A stretch of DNA of 64,000 nucleotides from Kalmusia sp. IMI 367209 (GCA_027946365.1 JAPEUQ010000012.1:1-64000); one strand, 5' to 3'. Counted from the first letter of the stretch, positions 12,903 to 26,817 are shown. Program-made: numbers and translations. Notes: generated from the letters alone by a model not told the origin.

Positions 12903-15900
12903 TTAAATTACTTAGAAATTCTAATAAGTAGTTTAGATTAACTTATCTTTATAAGCTTTAGATAACCTAAGTTTAAGAGCGCTCCTGTTACGTAGGATAT
13001 ATATACTATAATAGTTAAAGAAAGTCCTAATTTAGTAGATAAGGATTATAACTAATCTTATCTCTACTCACTCTATTAATTATTTATTATTAGGTAACGC
13101 CTTCCGCCAGTCGGCGCCCATTAGGCCTACTAATAATAAAGTAGACTCTAAATAACTACTATTATTAGTTAGAATATACTAATTAATAATACGTTTAAAA
13201 ACTTAGATATAGCCTAAAATAACTAAATAATTAAAGGAATACTATTAAACTTTAGCGTATTAACGAGATTCGACGCCAATATAATATAGATAATACTAAA
13301 GTATTTTTTAAGCTAATGAGGATCTTAGGAGTACCTATTATAACTTAAAAGCCCCTATCCTTACGTCCATTAACGTAGAAGTAATTATATAAATATATCT
13401 AAAAAGATTAACGTAATTTTAATCATTAGAAGAATAACTATAAACTCTACTTTTAAGCCTTAGAGGTCTACTTTATATATAAGTAATTAAAGGTTAACTA
13501 TACTTTATAGTTTATGACTAATATTCTCTATATAATATAAAAGACTAAGATTTAGTTCTAATAATCTTAGGATCTATACTAGTAAAAGATATAAGAGGTA
13601 TTAAAGGAAAAGATATTACGAGCTTTAGAATCTCTAATAAGTGACGCCAGTTAGTATATAATTAGCTTAAATAATACTAGTAAAAGCTAGAATAAGCCTT
13701 TTTAAATCTACTAGACTACCTTTAGGGCTATTAAGAGGAACTAGAAGTTACTAATATTAAATAGTAGAAATTAGAATTTATAGAATATCTAACTTTCTAT
13801 ATCCGCCAAAGCGACTACAGTCAGTTCCTACTAAGCTTAAAAAGATAATCTCTAATATAGAACTTTAAACATTAATTATCTTTTAAATAGAGAAATTTAT
13901 ATAAGTTTAGGGACCTCTTTAGAAAAGGAATGGCCGCCTAAGGACCGCCAGTAGAGGCCAGATTCTAAGGAAAATAAGAAAACCTAGAAAAAGGCTAAGA
14001 TAATTAATATATAGGGTAATAGCTTAAAAGGATCTAATTAGATATTATTAGATACTATTAAGAACTTTAACGTACTAACTTACTAATATTATAATAAATT
14101 AGGTATATATATCTAAATTACTCTATCTTAAATAAACTAACAGCTTGGGTTGAGGGATACTTAATCTAATAAGAAGAAAGCGCACCTATTAGGAAAAGAT
14201 AAGGGGTAAAAAGGACTAGTGGTAGTTCTATTTACCTATATTAAATTAATTATTAACTATATTAATCAAATTTTAGAGGTCTATAATATAGACTATCTAT
14301 TTAACTAGCTTTATAAGTAGCTAAAGGATGCTTACCCTTAAGGCTAGAGTTAAATAGAGCTTAATAGATATAGATATTTTTATAAATTTAGCATCTACGC
14401 TAAATCTATTATCCATAGAAAAGGCTAAATAGGCTAAGGTAGACATAATACCCTTAGATAATTTACTAGTAAAAGTGGTAAATGGGTCTAAGATGACGGT
14501 ATATAATACTATAGTGCTTAATATAGAGCTTATAAACTTAAGGAGACGTAAGTAGCTCTAAGTAATACCTTTTATAGTAGTAGACCTCTTAGGGTATAAT
14601 ATATTCTTAGGCTTACTATAGTTTAACTAGGTAAACCTAAGGTTAATATTATAAACTAATATATTCTTTTCTAAAAGAGATCGTAAAGCTATAACATCCC
14701 TTTAAAAGATTATTATAGAAGACGTAGAAGAGTTTAATCATATATTCTAAGATATAAATATAACTATTTACATCTATATTATATCTATAGTGGGTAATCT
14801 AGCGCTAAATAGACCTATTAGAGATAGAGAAGATTTAATACTAGATACCTACTCTAACTTTAATAACCTAGGCTCTAGTGAGGACTTTAAGGCTATACCG
14901 GATTATAATAAATATAACTTATATATAGAGTTTAAATTAGGCTAGTAACCACTACACTTTCCTATATATAATTTATTAATCTTAAATTAGAGACTCTCTA
15001 GAAGTATATTAAAAAATATCTTATAAGAGGTGGATTCGTCGCTTAAAGTTACTAGTAGGGGCGTTAATACTCTTTATAAAAAAAGAAAGATAGTAGTCTT
15101 AGACTATATATAGACTATAGAGGACTAAATAAGATTATAATTAAAAATCATGGGTTACTTCTATTAATTATTAAGTTACTAAATTAACTCTAATAGGTAA
15201 AAATTTTTATAAAATTAATCTAAAGGAGATATATTACTATATATATATTATAAAGGGGATGAGTAGAAGACTATATTTAGAACCTACTATAACTACTTTA
15301 AATACTTGGTGATACCTTTTAGACTTACTAATACCCTAGCATAGTTCTAGGGACTTATCATCTAAATACTAGTTAGATTAATAGATATAAGTTATATTAT
15401 ATACCTTAACGATATCTTAGTCTTCTCTAATAATAAGGAGGACCATATATATTATATATAAGAGGTACTCTAACGTTTACGATGCAAAGCTATTTATTAA
15501 TCTATAAAAATATAAATAGTATACTAGTATAATTAAGTATCTAGGCTTTATTATTACTACTAAAGGCCTCATGATTAACCTAGATTATATAGAGGCAATC
15601 TAGTTATAATATATATTAACTTATATATATAATATAAGGGTATTTATTAGCTTTATAAATTACTATTATAGATTTATAGCTAATTTCTTCTGAATCGCCC
15701 TTCCTTTAACTAGTCTAATAAAGAAAGGTCTAGATAGCGCCCATTAGGGGCCAGCTATAGAAGAGAAGAGCATCTACCTTAACTTAAGACTAAAAGGCTA
15801 ATAAGCCTTTTATAACCTTAAAAATATATTTCTTAAGATGCTAATACTTGCCTACTATAAAAATAATAGATGGATATACTTAGAGATAGATATATCTAGA

Positions 15901-18900
15901 GGGGTGATTAGCGCCATTTATAGCTAGTTAGTCCCTAATAGGCATCCGGATAGGCTATATGGTGACCTATTAACTTCTTTTTAAGGAAGCTTAATAATAC
16001 TTAGTATTATTATAATATATATAATAAGAACTACTTATTATTATTAAAAGTATAAAGTATTAGTAATAGTATTTATAAAAATACTATTTTAAGATCCTTA
16101 CGGATCATTATAACCTTCAGTGATTTATAGAGATGAAAATTCTTATAGCGCGCTATATTTAGTTATACTTAATCCTCTTAGAATATAATTTTATTATAAT
16201 CTATTATTTAGAATTTATAAATCTAATAGATGAATTATCTCATCACCTAGATTATATACTATGCTACTAGTAAGCCTAAGTAGAAAAATAATAAGGCGTT
16301 TATAAAACCCTTAGGTAAGTTACTAGCTTAATAGGATACTAAAGGGGCCCCATGTCTATAGTTATTATAAGAGTACGTAATATATAGAAACGTAATTAGG
16401 CTCTAAATAGCTAAATTCAATGCTTTTTAAGGAAAGGATAAAAGAAGATAGGATAACTTCCTATACTTAAAGACTAAGAGGGGCCAGAGACTAAGGATTT
16501 AAAATTATTAGGGGACGATACTAATGAATTGGCGTAAATAGACTTTAATAACTCCTATTTAGACCTAAAGGAGCCTATTTTACTTAAAATAATATAAGAA
16601 TGTATAAATATAATTAAAAGTTACTATAATAGACTACTTTAGGATATTTTAGTATAACCCGAACTCTTAAATAAGTCTAAAGATACTATTATTAGATTAG
16701 TATAATAAAGGACGTCTCCAACTACGTATATAACTATATATAATATTAAAGGGCCACCCTAAAGAAATATAAATTATATAGCCTTCTATAACTACTATTA
16801 GTCCCTAATAGGCCTTAATAGTATGTAATAATGGATTTTATTATTAATCTATCTCTAAGTTAGTTTATAGAAATTATATATAACTTAATTTTAGTTATTA
16901 TTAATTAATTTTTAAAGATGGCTTATTACGTTCCTATCTATATAGACTAGATGATACTAATTCAGCCTAGGCCTAGATTCATAAGATTATAAGGCTTTAT
17001 GGTAACCTAGAGACGGTACTATTAGATAGAGGACTAGTAATAAGATTATATTTCTAGAATATATTTTATTACTATTTTAATTTGAGGTAAGTCCTGATAT
17101 TAGCCTTCTATCCTAGATAGATAGATAGACTAAACGCTAAAATTAGACTTTTAAATAGTATCTTTATATTTTCTACTTACTTAAATAGGATAATTAGGCC
17201 TTATAGATCTCTTTAGTAGAGTTTATATATAATAATAGTTAATATTTATCTACTAAGTATATACCTTTTAAGTTTACTTCGGATATAACCCAACTAAACT
17301 AAACTGGCCCTATTAGTCTCTAGGAAATAGTAAAAGCCTAAAGGCTTCTAGATAACTAAAAACTATTTAGTATTAAAATAAAAGTATAAAAAAAAAGCTA
17401 AAAGTAGTATAAAAATACTAAAAGAAGATAATAAATAAGAAAAGACTACCTCTTAAGTTAAAAAAGGAGATAAAGTCTAGATATCTAATTAATATATAAA
17501 ATCTATAAGGTTAAAAAAGCTTAACTAGAAATTTCTAGAACTAGGAATAGTAAAAGAATATATTAGTTTACTACTAACTATCTATAGGATTAACCTACTA
17601 GAGTTAGACGAAGCCTATTTAGTATTTTATCCTTTTTACTAGAATTCTATAAGTCTTATAGATCCTTTTCTTATTTATAGAGATCTGTTAGTGACACTTT
17701 ACATAACTAGAAGATAATATATATAAAATTAATTATATTATTAATAGATAATAGAGAGAGTTAGGGACAATAGGAATACCTAATTAAATAGATATAGTTA
17801 TAATAAAAGTAAGAACTCTTAAGAGACTAGTATCTTAATCTCTAGAAACGCACTAAAAGAATATTGGAAAAAAATTTAAAGTCTCCCTAAGAAGATTAAT
17901 AATGGAAATTCCTATAGTAAAAAAGAGGCCGTAGACGTCCTCTAAAAAGAAAAGGATAAACTAGGCCCTACTAGAGACTATTAGCGCCTATTAAGATCTA
18001 TTAGGACCCTCTATAAAGCAACGAACCTTAATAAGTCTTATAGTATATAGTTATTTACTCTTTTATTCTAAAAATCCTTATATATTTTCTATAGGAGTTT
18101 GGTAGAGGATTGACCTCAAAAGAGATAGGGTATTTTAGTAGGGATAGATTATATAAAGTCACCCGTTATAAAGTATAAAGATAAATTATAACTAGTAAAG
18201 AAAGTTAGTAGAATAATTCTATTAGAAGACTTCTATATAGAGTAGCGCTAGATAGGTCTATTAGATCCTATTAGAGTCACTTAGCCCCTATAGAGCCCGA
18301 TAGTAGAAAAACCTTAGTTATAATAAATCTACTAAGGCTAAGTGAAAACCTAGGGTATTATAATTAGTTAAAAACTATAAATACTAAATCTAATACCTAG
18401 TAACTACTAAATTATTTACTAAAGATATAATTAGGACTTATCTAAGCCTAATAGTATTAGAGAATGTCTAAGAATATTTTCTAGATAGTTATCCACCACT
18501 TTAGGCTAAAGGTAGCTAAGATATTATTAATCTATTTATAAATCTAATAGTCATACTTAATAATCTATATTATATTATTCTCTTTAGCGTAGTGATGAAT
18601 TGCGGTATAAGCGTTTAAAATTTTAAAAAATTATTTAGTAATTTTAGACTTCTCTTTATCTTTAGTATTATTTTATAGATTATTAGAAGTGTTTAGCTGA
18701 AGACTCCTAGTGAGAAGATTAATAAGCTCTTTCTTCTTATAGACGTACACGGCACTATTATAAGCTATAGTAAAATCTATAGTTATATAGATAGACTAAG
18801 TAGTATCTCTAACCTAACTCTTCTTAAAAGATTAGTTAGCTCTATACGACGCTTAGGATCGTTTATCTATATCTATTAGCGCTAGTTAGGGCCCTATAGG

Positions 18901-20240
18901 CCCTATAATCCCATAAATAGCCTTTTATCTTATAAGGGCTAATATCTACCTTTAATATTATATATTAGTCTTAAATTTTCTTTATACGGCGCTGCTCGTT
19001 ATTTAAATACTTATAAATATACTTAATAATACCTAACTACGCGTAATAATTCTAGAGGTCTAACTAGCTATTATAAAGCTAATAGTACTTACTATAACTA
19101 CTATTACGCGAAGTACGGTACGCTTTCTTACTTAAGATCTAAAAGATATTATTTATAGTCTCTTTTATTTTATATCTAGTATTCTCTATCTTTTATTAAG
19201 CTAAGTGGGGACTGTCGGCGCTAGATTACGCCCGTTAAAGCTAGGTTAAGTTAAGTTATTACTACTAGGCGTAGAGTTATTCGCGTTATCTTTAATAGAT
19301 AAATATTTAAAAGGATTACCTTCTTTATATTAATTTTAGTAAGGTAGAGAAGATTAGCTAACGGGAACTATTTAGTATTAGTAAGGATCTAATAATATCT
19401 AATAGCATCTAATAGGCCCTTATAATTCCTTTTAAAATATAGAAAGTTTAAGGATACTACTTATTATATAATAAGTCTTCTTAGAGTCCTAATAAGTTTT
19501 ATATTATAGAAAGATTTTATCACCTACTAGGTTGGAGATATGGAATGGACGTCGATTAGTATCTAGAGTAGAAAACTTATAATAATTAGTCTAGAGGGTA
19601 CCTTTAGTAATACTATTTATATATTCTATATAATAAAGCGCTGACTTAACTAAATTATACTCCTTATAGGACCACTTACGTATAGTGAGGGTAGATATAG
19701 TTAGATTAAATCTATTAAAGATAGGGGATGACTAATTGGAACTAATGACGTCTATTAGTATTAGCTAGGGTATCTCTAGTCCCTATAATCCTAGGTATAC
19801 TTACCTAGAAATTAGAAAGTAAAAAGTGATAAATTAGGTTGTAGAAGTAAGCGCCTCCTATAAAAATATTAGTGATTTACACTACGTACCTATATAGATA
19901 AAGGAACTTACTAATAAATTTTAAAAGTAAAAGAAACTAGGGAGAAGATAAATAGGTTAGGGTAAGCTAGAAATATACGTGGGGGCTCATACGGGTGGCC
20001 CGTGCGACGCTAGTCTAAATTAGTATAGAGTAATAATAGAAGTAAGAGAAACTAAGGTAAATAAAAATAGAATAATATAGGGATACACACACTTAATTAT
20101 ACCACCTATAGTCATACCTCAGTACACACCTATAGCTGGCCCTATAAGAGAGGACCTATTTGGGACTACTAATGTTACTTAGGACCTAGTACGCCCTGGC
20201 CTACGCTCTTGAGATAAGAACGTACCTAGAAGGGGGATAA

Positions 20241-20435
20241 TATTATATATTAAGGTTTATAGTACTTAATAAGTACTATCTAGTACTATTAAGTATTATT
20301 AGGACCTATTATATAATGTGGGGCTATATATTAGGAAAGTTAACTAGCTCTAACCGTCAGCGATTCGTCTATTCTATAATCTATTATTAATTTCCTAAAG
20401 TTAAGGCTATACTACTATATTTAATAATGTGATAA
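20241..20435 (+). repeat. 3' LTR
   Basis: Direct-repeat partner of 12,708-12,902. It diverges by scattered transitions, fitting independent RIP of the two LTRs. Confidence 0.82.
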
Positions 20436-20708
20436 CTATAGACATCTTAGATTATCTTTCTAGTACGTTAATATTTACTATAGATATATAGTTAACTATT
20501 TATAGTATAAGGGATTTTAGTAATTTAAATAGTAATAGGATTAAAGCTATTAGATTAACTTTATCCTATATATTATATATGACGTATCTAGCTTTTAGTT
20601 AAGCCATTTAGGTAGTATAGTTTATATAGTCTCTTAGCTTTACTATAGGATCGCGTTGAGATTATTATATCATGTTGAATAATTAATCTAAGGTAATAAG
20701 ACTCTTAA

Positions 20709-21140
20709 TTATCTAATATTAATACTATTAGCTAATCTTTAAAGTTACTATAAATCACTATATTAAATAGGTAGTATATATATAACTATAAATCATAGTA
20801 ATAAAGATAGTTAAGAATTTTAGAGTAAAGATTACTATGATATTTTTTCTAATTACTATAAAGAACTATATTATATCTATCCTATATCCTCTCTATTTAA
20901 GATGCTAAGGTTTATAATCTAAGCTAATACTATATAAGTTATTAGCTTATTATTCTTTATTTCATTACTTAAGTAAACCTAGTTAACTCTACTTTATATA
21001 TAAAGCTTTCTTTGTTAATCTCGTTTATAAAGCCACGTTGAGATTTTTATAAATTACTATAGACTATTAGAGACTACTAGGGACTTTCATAGACTATTAT
21101 TAACTAGGATGAACTGGCATATATTACCATTTTATCTAAT
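20709..21140 (+). repeat. Left arm of 430-bp inverted repeat
   Basis: This arm matches the reverse complement of 21,975-22,410 from end to end. Anchor points include AAAGATAGTTAAGAATTT here against its counterpart near 22,300, and TCTATTTAAGATGCTAAG-like sequence at about 20,898. The arms differ mainly by transitions. The loop between them is about 830 bp. Confidence 0.8.
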
Positions 21141-21233
21141 AATAATATAACCCTATATTATATAATAGATCCTACTAGTATCTAATAATACTAGATAGTA
21201 CTTCTTAAATACTATAGATTTTAATATATAATA
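21141..21233 (-). repeat. Antisense fragment of the LTR
   Basis: About 93 bp match the first half of the 195-bp LTR in reverse orientation (AATAGATCCTA, TACTAGATAGTACTT and TTAATATATAATAT in order). It lies directly inside the left arm of the inverted repeat, so the inverted-repeat structure captured, or was built beside, an LTR copy. Confidence 0.7.
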
Positions 21234-21974
21234 TTTCTTTTATATATATAGTAGTTACTATAAGACTAAATATTACTTTTATAATCTTATAACTAGCTAG
21301 ATTTTTAATTAACCCTAGAAAAGAATATTATAATATAATAGATTAAGTTCTTTTATATTTATTATAAATAAGATTATAAGCTCTTTAACTAGAAGATAGA
21401 AAAGGTCTAGAGATTATAAATAATATTTCTTTTATAGATAATATCCTAGATTAAAAGAGTTTTTAAAGATATATAATTAAACTATTTAGTAGACTAATTA
21501 TATAAAAAGTAAATAAATAAAATATAATTACTATTTTAATAATAGAGACTAAACTTTTAACTCTATTTTAAGTAGTAAAAGAAATATTATTTACTATATA
21601 ATTACTTATAGAAATTATTATAAAACTACTAATATTAACTATTATAATTAAATATAATAATAAGTAAATCATTTAACTATTAACTAAAGAGATATCTTAG
21701 TTATAAATAAAGCTTTAATATATAGATATATATAATTACTAGCTCTAATAGGAAGTCTCTATAAAGTAAATAAATATTAAATATACTCTTAACTAAGATA
21801 TTATTAATAAATAAGTAGAATAGATTTCTAAATTAGATAAAACTCATAGATATATAAAATAAACTATTAGAAAGAAATATAAGTCTAGCTAAAGTAGAAG
21901 AATAACTATAAGTTATTAAAAATATTATTAAGGTAATAGTAATAGCTTAAGAATATTTTAAACTAAAGGGGTAT

Positions 21975-22410
21975 ATTAAATAAAATAATAATATATACTA
22001 GTTTATTCTAGTTAATAATAGTTTATAAAAGTCTCTAGTAGTCTTTAATAGTCTATAATAGTTTATAAAAATTCTAATATAACTTTATAAATAAGATTAA
22101 TAAAGAAAACTTTATATATAAAGTAAAATTAACTAGATTTACTTAAGTATTAAAATAAAGAATAATAAGCTAATAATTTATATACTATTAACTTATATTA
22201 TAGGCTTTAGGATCTTAAATAGAGAGGATATAGAATAGATATAAGGATATAGTTCTTTATAGTAAAAAAAAAATTATTATAGTAATCTTTACTTTAAAAT
22301 CCTTAATTATCTTTATTACTATAGCTTATAGATATATATATACTATCTATTTATTATAGTAATTTATAGTAACTCTAGAGATTTAATAGTACTAATATTA
22401 AATAAGATAG
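21975..22410 (-). repeat. Right arm of 430-bp inverted repeat
   Basis: Reverse-complement partner of 20,709-21,140. It ends about 210 bp before the edge of the RIP'd block. Confidence 0.8.
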
Positions 22411-22656
22411 TATACTAATTTAGTATTATATACTTACTTAGGGTGTATATTTACTTATAAAATATATTATATATTATAATATCTATTAATATTACTCTAG
22501 TAGTATAGATACTATTATAGATTTATAAAAATATTAAAGAAATAATATAAAAAACATGATATTTAACTCTATTAATAACCTTAAAGAATTGAGTAGTAAG
22601 TAAGGTATATTCATTCTAGTTAACGTGCCTAATTATATAGCGAGTATTCACGTAAT

Positions 22657-24005
22657 TTATACTTTAATCTCATTCGAATGTGCACGTTCCAAGCTTCGAG
22701 ATGGCTTCTCTCGTACTGCGTGGTTTTTATCCCGTGACCCCCCTGAGGTGACACTTGAGTTACTGCGGACTGAGAAGATTTTTGATACGTTTTGGAAGAA
22801 AGTTTGCACGCCGGGAATTTTCGTACTGCTCGACAGTGTGGGGAGACATATGGCGCAAAGCCCGAACCCGGCCTCCATAATCATGAAGTATGTAGTGGCT
22901 GTCAGAATGTCTGTGAAGATATATTAACGCCTGGAACACGCATCACCAGAAAATATTGCGATACGTACTTCCTGGTCCGACGTCTGGATTGCCCACAACT
23001 ATTGAAGCTTAAGCAAATGTATGAGACAGTACAAGCAGGCTTAATGCTCACCCAATTCTTTAGTAACCTTCACCGCTTGTAGCAGAACCTCCAGTCGCAC
23101 AGCAGACATCGCAATAGTACTTGGAATGTCAGCGAGAGTTTTCCATGAAGTATTGGGGAGCTTACGCTGAACCGAGTAGGAAGACGAACGCTATGGCGAC
23201 CTTCCGAGCGAGGCTTATTTGCAATCGCGCGACCTATACTTCAAGTCAGCAGTAATAATATGGATTGGAGAAGGGGATGCCTACAAAAGGCAAAGGATAT
23301 AACACGATAAGCGCATCAGTCACCACGTCTGATATAGCAAATGACTGTTGCAGCATGTATGTGTCAGTTGTGCATTTGAGGTAGTCGCCACCTCGGCTCC
23401 ACAACCACTCCAGATGTGACAGACTCCCGCAGAATAAGAGGTTCGCCACTGTGAAGGAGATGCCCCATATGACCGTGATTACCATAAGCGACCATAAGAT
23501 GGCCTCTGCTACTCTGTAAACACCCGTTCTGAAGGCTCTATGATAGAACGCAAGACAGCTGAGCTTGATGAACCCAAGGGTTGCGGCAAGAACGACGGCG
23601 CTGGACCAATAGATCTAGTAATGCAGTTGGCCTCTATAAGTAGCCAGAGCCTTTGGGTATTTACCTTTCGATTAATGGTTAGCGTGCGGCTCTGATACTC
23701 CACGTAATTGAAGTTGTAATTCTCATCCGGATAACCCAAAGACTTTGTCGCGACTCCATAGATGATAGCGGCTGATAGACCGTATAGACAAATCTACGAC
23801 GCAATTGTGTCAGCACGATATGTGTTAGTATGTTCGGCTTGTGCCCCACCAAAGCTGGTAGTGAAAGCCAGTCGTCCCAACCAAGTCGGCTGTAAGCTCG
23901 TCTAGTCGCAAAGCGGGCACCGACAACAACAGTGCAGACGATGGGCCATATGATGCCAGCGGACCATAGATGTCCAGGATCGATATTGAGTGTTACGACG
24001 TTCAT
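22657..24005 (-). CDS. Fungal rhodopsin-domain integral membrane protein
   Basis: Six exons give a 334-residue seven-helix protein of the fungal rhodopsin-domain family (the large ascomycete group related to the Pth11-type 7TM domain); its ligand is unknown. Exons: 23,850-24,005; 23,665-23,793; 23,285-23,614; 23,166-23,233; 23,052-23,119; 22,657-22,910. All introns are GT-AG (46-56 nt, the last 141 nt) and keep frame. Family landmarks appear in order: an Arg-rich turn then LGWDDW after the first helix, LGFIKLSCLAFYHRAF in the middle, the late motif FVFLLGS, and MIEAG-like MIMEAGFGLCAICLPTL before the Ser-rich cytoplasmic tail. The start at 24,005 was chosen because residues upstream do not look like the family. 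It sits at the edge of the RIP'd block yet carries no nonsense change. No link to the peptide genes is proven. Confidence 0.8.
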
Positions 24006-24890
24006 ATTGTAAGCAAAGCAAAGGTTTGGTGAAGTGGTTTGCAGGCTAGACTGAAAATGCGTGCCTTTGGACACGGCTCGTAATCAGCACGAGAGGGTGA
24101 GTGGAATCTGCGCCAACCTAAGCGCATCACGCTACAGGTGATATAGTGTGGAATGAATGGATGTGGCGGGTAGATCAGAGGTTCGCAGATGCAGGGCCCC
24201 ATTTTCAGTCGCTCAACTCAGAAGTCAGGTCAGATAGAAGGCAAACGCAGTACTTCATTTGTTACATGCGCCGCAGGCCGCGATTCGGAGGAATGGAGCC
24301 CCTGTTCTAATTCGCTTGTGTTATTAGGTACGAGAGGAATAATCGCTTACGAGAATCCGGCAGGGATTTGGCACGGATTCAGTTGACCCGCGCTGTCGGA
24401 GAGAGGAGCGGGATCTAACCCCCCGGCTATGCATGGTGAGTGATGGGTTGTTGACAACTTGACTAGTGGAGATAACGAGCCCTGCTTACCACCCTTTTTG
24501 GAAGGTGTGTGCACAAGAAACGAGGGTCATGGTGGTCAGCATATTACGCCCCTCTGCAACTTCTCTATGGGTAGACGATTATCATCGGGCTTCTTTCCAG
24601 CCGTATTCGCTGCATTTTCTGTGATATGACGACTGGAATTACCAAGCCGTCTATGCACTCTTGCTGTTGTACATCACGCTCATAGTCTTGCGACGTCTCG
24701 TAAGAAGTGTAATCCCCCACGTGAGCTGGAACGTTGGATACGGGATTCTGACGTGGGTACTTTTGAACCTGTGTCTCATTTATAGGGTAACGCAATGCCT
24801 GCAACTATTGTATAGAAACCTAGAAGAGACCACCGAAACAATCTGCATACTGACGCAGATGTTCTCCACGCAGATAGGTGGACAGACGCA
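24006..24890. other. Intergenic, no gene seen
   Basis: About 880 bp between the start of the rhodopsin-domain gene and the end of the peptidase gene. Short open frames here match no family and have no coherent splice partners. It should hold the promoter of the former and the 3' end of the latter. Confidence 0.6.
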
Positions 24891-25857
24891 TTACGTGTCG
24901 AGGAAATATTTGATCTGACTGAAGAACTTTTCCTTCTGTTCGACATGGGAAAAGTGTGCGGCGTTTTGAAACGTCACCCATTTAATCTTGGGTATACGAT
25001 CAAAGAAAGGCTGCATTGCGGCTTCTTGCACATACTCTTCTGATCCTCTTATTAGAAGTGTCGATGCATTGATCTGGTGAAGGCGAGGTATAATCGTCCA
25101 GTTCTCTAGCGAGCCTGATGGATCGAGTGTCGAGGGGCCGAACCTGATATTATACTTAAAATCTGATTCATATAACTTTTCTCAATATCTCGAACACTCA
25201 CATAGTGCGGTGCATCTCAGATGTAGCCATTCGAGACAGTGCTGGGGCTATCTCCTCGATCGGAAACGGCTTGCTAAGACTTAAGTGGTTTTGTGCGAAG
25301 ACAAGCATGGCGTTCTGGTACTCAGGGCTGGTGTATTCTTTACTCTCTAGTGCATGCCGCAAGGCTTCCTGCGCATCTTGAGGAAGGCCTTCCCGTACCT
25401 TGACTAACCCTTGGACATGACCCTCCATACTCGCGGGCACGCCGTATAGTATCAGTCGCCGTAGGTTTCCTGGGCGCGATGGTTCAGATGCCCATTCAGT
25501 CGCCAACATACCACCCCATGAATGTCCAAGGATGTCCAGGGGGCGGTCTGCTAAGCCGAGGTGTTCAATAAGATTGCTGAGCTCCTTGCAGAACAGTTCG
25601 GGGACCCAGAATTCTTTGTCTCCGTCTTTCTCTGGATACAGAGTAGAATTACCACAGCCCAGTTGGTCGTAAAAAATGACCAGGTCCGATAGAGTGTGTA
25701 ATGAGAGCAGGTATTCATGACCAGCTGCTGGTCCTCCGTGCAGAACAATCAATGGTATTTTGGTAGAATCTTTCAGGTCGCCAAAGACTTTGTACCACGT
25801 CTCGCACGGGGTCTCGATACCCTCAACAACGAACGGAGCTTTGCCTTCGATTGCCAT
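24891..25857 (-). CDS. Proline iminopeptidase-like alpha/beta hydrolase
   Basis: Two exons (25,202-25,857 and 24,891-25,143, with a 58-nt GT-AG intron) give 302 residues, the usual length of the proline iminopeptidase family (peptidase S33), which removes N-terminal proline from small peptides. Visible landmarks: the oxyanion-side HGGPAAGHEYL (about residues 40-50), DQLGCGNS (about 64-71), and the nucleophile elbow GHSWGG with the predicted catalytic Ser113. Exon 2 continues with the family-typical FGPS and a late region with SHVEQ, where the catalytic His is expected. Several acceptors are possible; only the one after ATATCAG keeps the family frame. No signal peptide, so probably cytosolic. 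It lies about 5 kb from the RiPP precursor. Trimming of a peptide product is possible but inferred. Family assignment is firm, substrate unknown. Confidence 0.85.
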
Positions 25858-26817
25858 GGTTGTTTGGGGTAGTTAATATCTGTCCGTCTGTGGGACGTAC
25901 AATGGAACTGCTGGCTGTCAGAACAGATAGACGCCCACAAGTCCCAGAGGCGGAGCAACAGGCACGTGACCGTAAGAAGGCAAACTGCCAACTGCCCCGC
26001 CCTTCACCTCCATTATGGCGCTAGCCATTTTTCGTATTGCGCTCACCCTCTTCAGAAGAGTAAAGGTTCTTTCATCCATATCGCCTTGCAGGTGGTCACG
26101 CAGACAGCTTGCAGGGAAGTCAATACGCATCGCTAACCAGGCAGACGGGAGCTTCCATGGCCCATGGGGCGTTTCGGGCTTACAAGGCTTACGCCGCAAT
26201 GCCCAGCCATTGGCCGGTGAATACTCTTGGCAAATGAGCCATAAATGAACTTTACCAGACATCTGGGACTCTATTTCATTGCGGCCCCATTGTCTTTATT
26301 GAATGATTTGTGCCTACAACTGACTGCCCTCAGATTGGCCGATAACAGATTCCCTGAGTACAACGTCCTGCTGTCCCATCAATTAATGGCCAGCGGCGCA
26401 GCAGCATAGTTTTTTCATTGCATGCAGCTAAATCCAGCCAATTACTTGCGATGTCACGTACGTCGATGATCAACGTCGCAATGTATGTGCGTGATGATCG
26501 AGCACAATCCGGAAAGGCGACTCAGTGACACCATCTTCATTAGGAACCATCACCACTCGACGCAAACGCGCTCGATTCGCCAGAGAGATATCATCGGGTA
26601 ACCTGTCTCTTTTCTCGGATATAGACGAACCGACCGGGCAAATAATGAAATTCAAGCTAGGTATAAACATGTGAATGCTTGAAAAGCTCATCACGGGCTT
26701 TCTTAGTCTCCATCATACCGCTATTCCCACTCACAATTCACATTGGGTGACCGTTTCACTGCAACAATACCTTTTTCAGTCATACTACGGTTCAATTCCT
26801 ACTTTATTATAAAAATC
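25858..26817. promoter_or_regulatory. Divergent intergenic region, peptidase / transporter
   Basis: About 960 bp separate the peptidase start (minus) from the preferred transporter start (plus), so both promoters should lie here. I could not identify a specific binding site. Open frames of 74-114 codons inside lack recognisable features. Confidence 0.5.

Larger units (their letters stand above)
12708..20435 (+). mobile_element. Ty3/gypsy LTR retrotransposon, RIP-inactivated
   Basis: Two direct repeats of about 195 bp (12,708-12,902 and 20,241-20,435) bound a 7.7-kb unit. Inside, translation through stops shows reverse transcriptase at about 15,090-15,440, with a DYR-GLN-like fingers motif, then a PFGLTN-like motif and YLNDILVFSNN (family YxDDILVFS). 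Further on is an integrase region at about 16,840-17,160 with DRG and a terminal RxNxK-like motif. The RT-before-integrase order is Ty3/gypsy. The element is longer than minimal gypsy elements, so other insertions may be nested in its 3' part (17.7-20.2 kb). Confidence 0.8.
1..22620. repeat. RIP-degraded AT-rich repeat block
   Basis: This stretch is extremely TA-rich, almost devoid of CpA and TpG, and saturated with stop codons on both strands, which is what repeat-induced point mutation leaves in ascomycete transposons. No intact gene is visible. Named pieces inside it are listed separately. The rest (for example 1-2,200, 2,440-5,270, 6,110-7,350, 9,450-12,140) shows only degraded repeat-like DNA that I could not classify. 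The change to ordinary composition near 22,620 is abrupt. The block runs off the left edge, so its full size is unknown. Confidence 0.9.

Noticed and set aside
25918..26262. 114-codon minus-strand frame upstream of the peptidase
   Set aside because: No recognisable domain, lies in a shared promoter region, and overlaps another comparable frame on the opposite strand.
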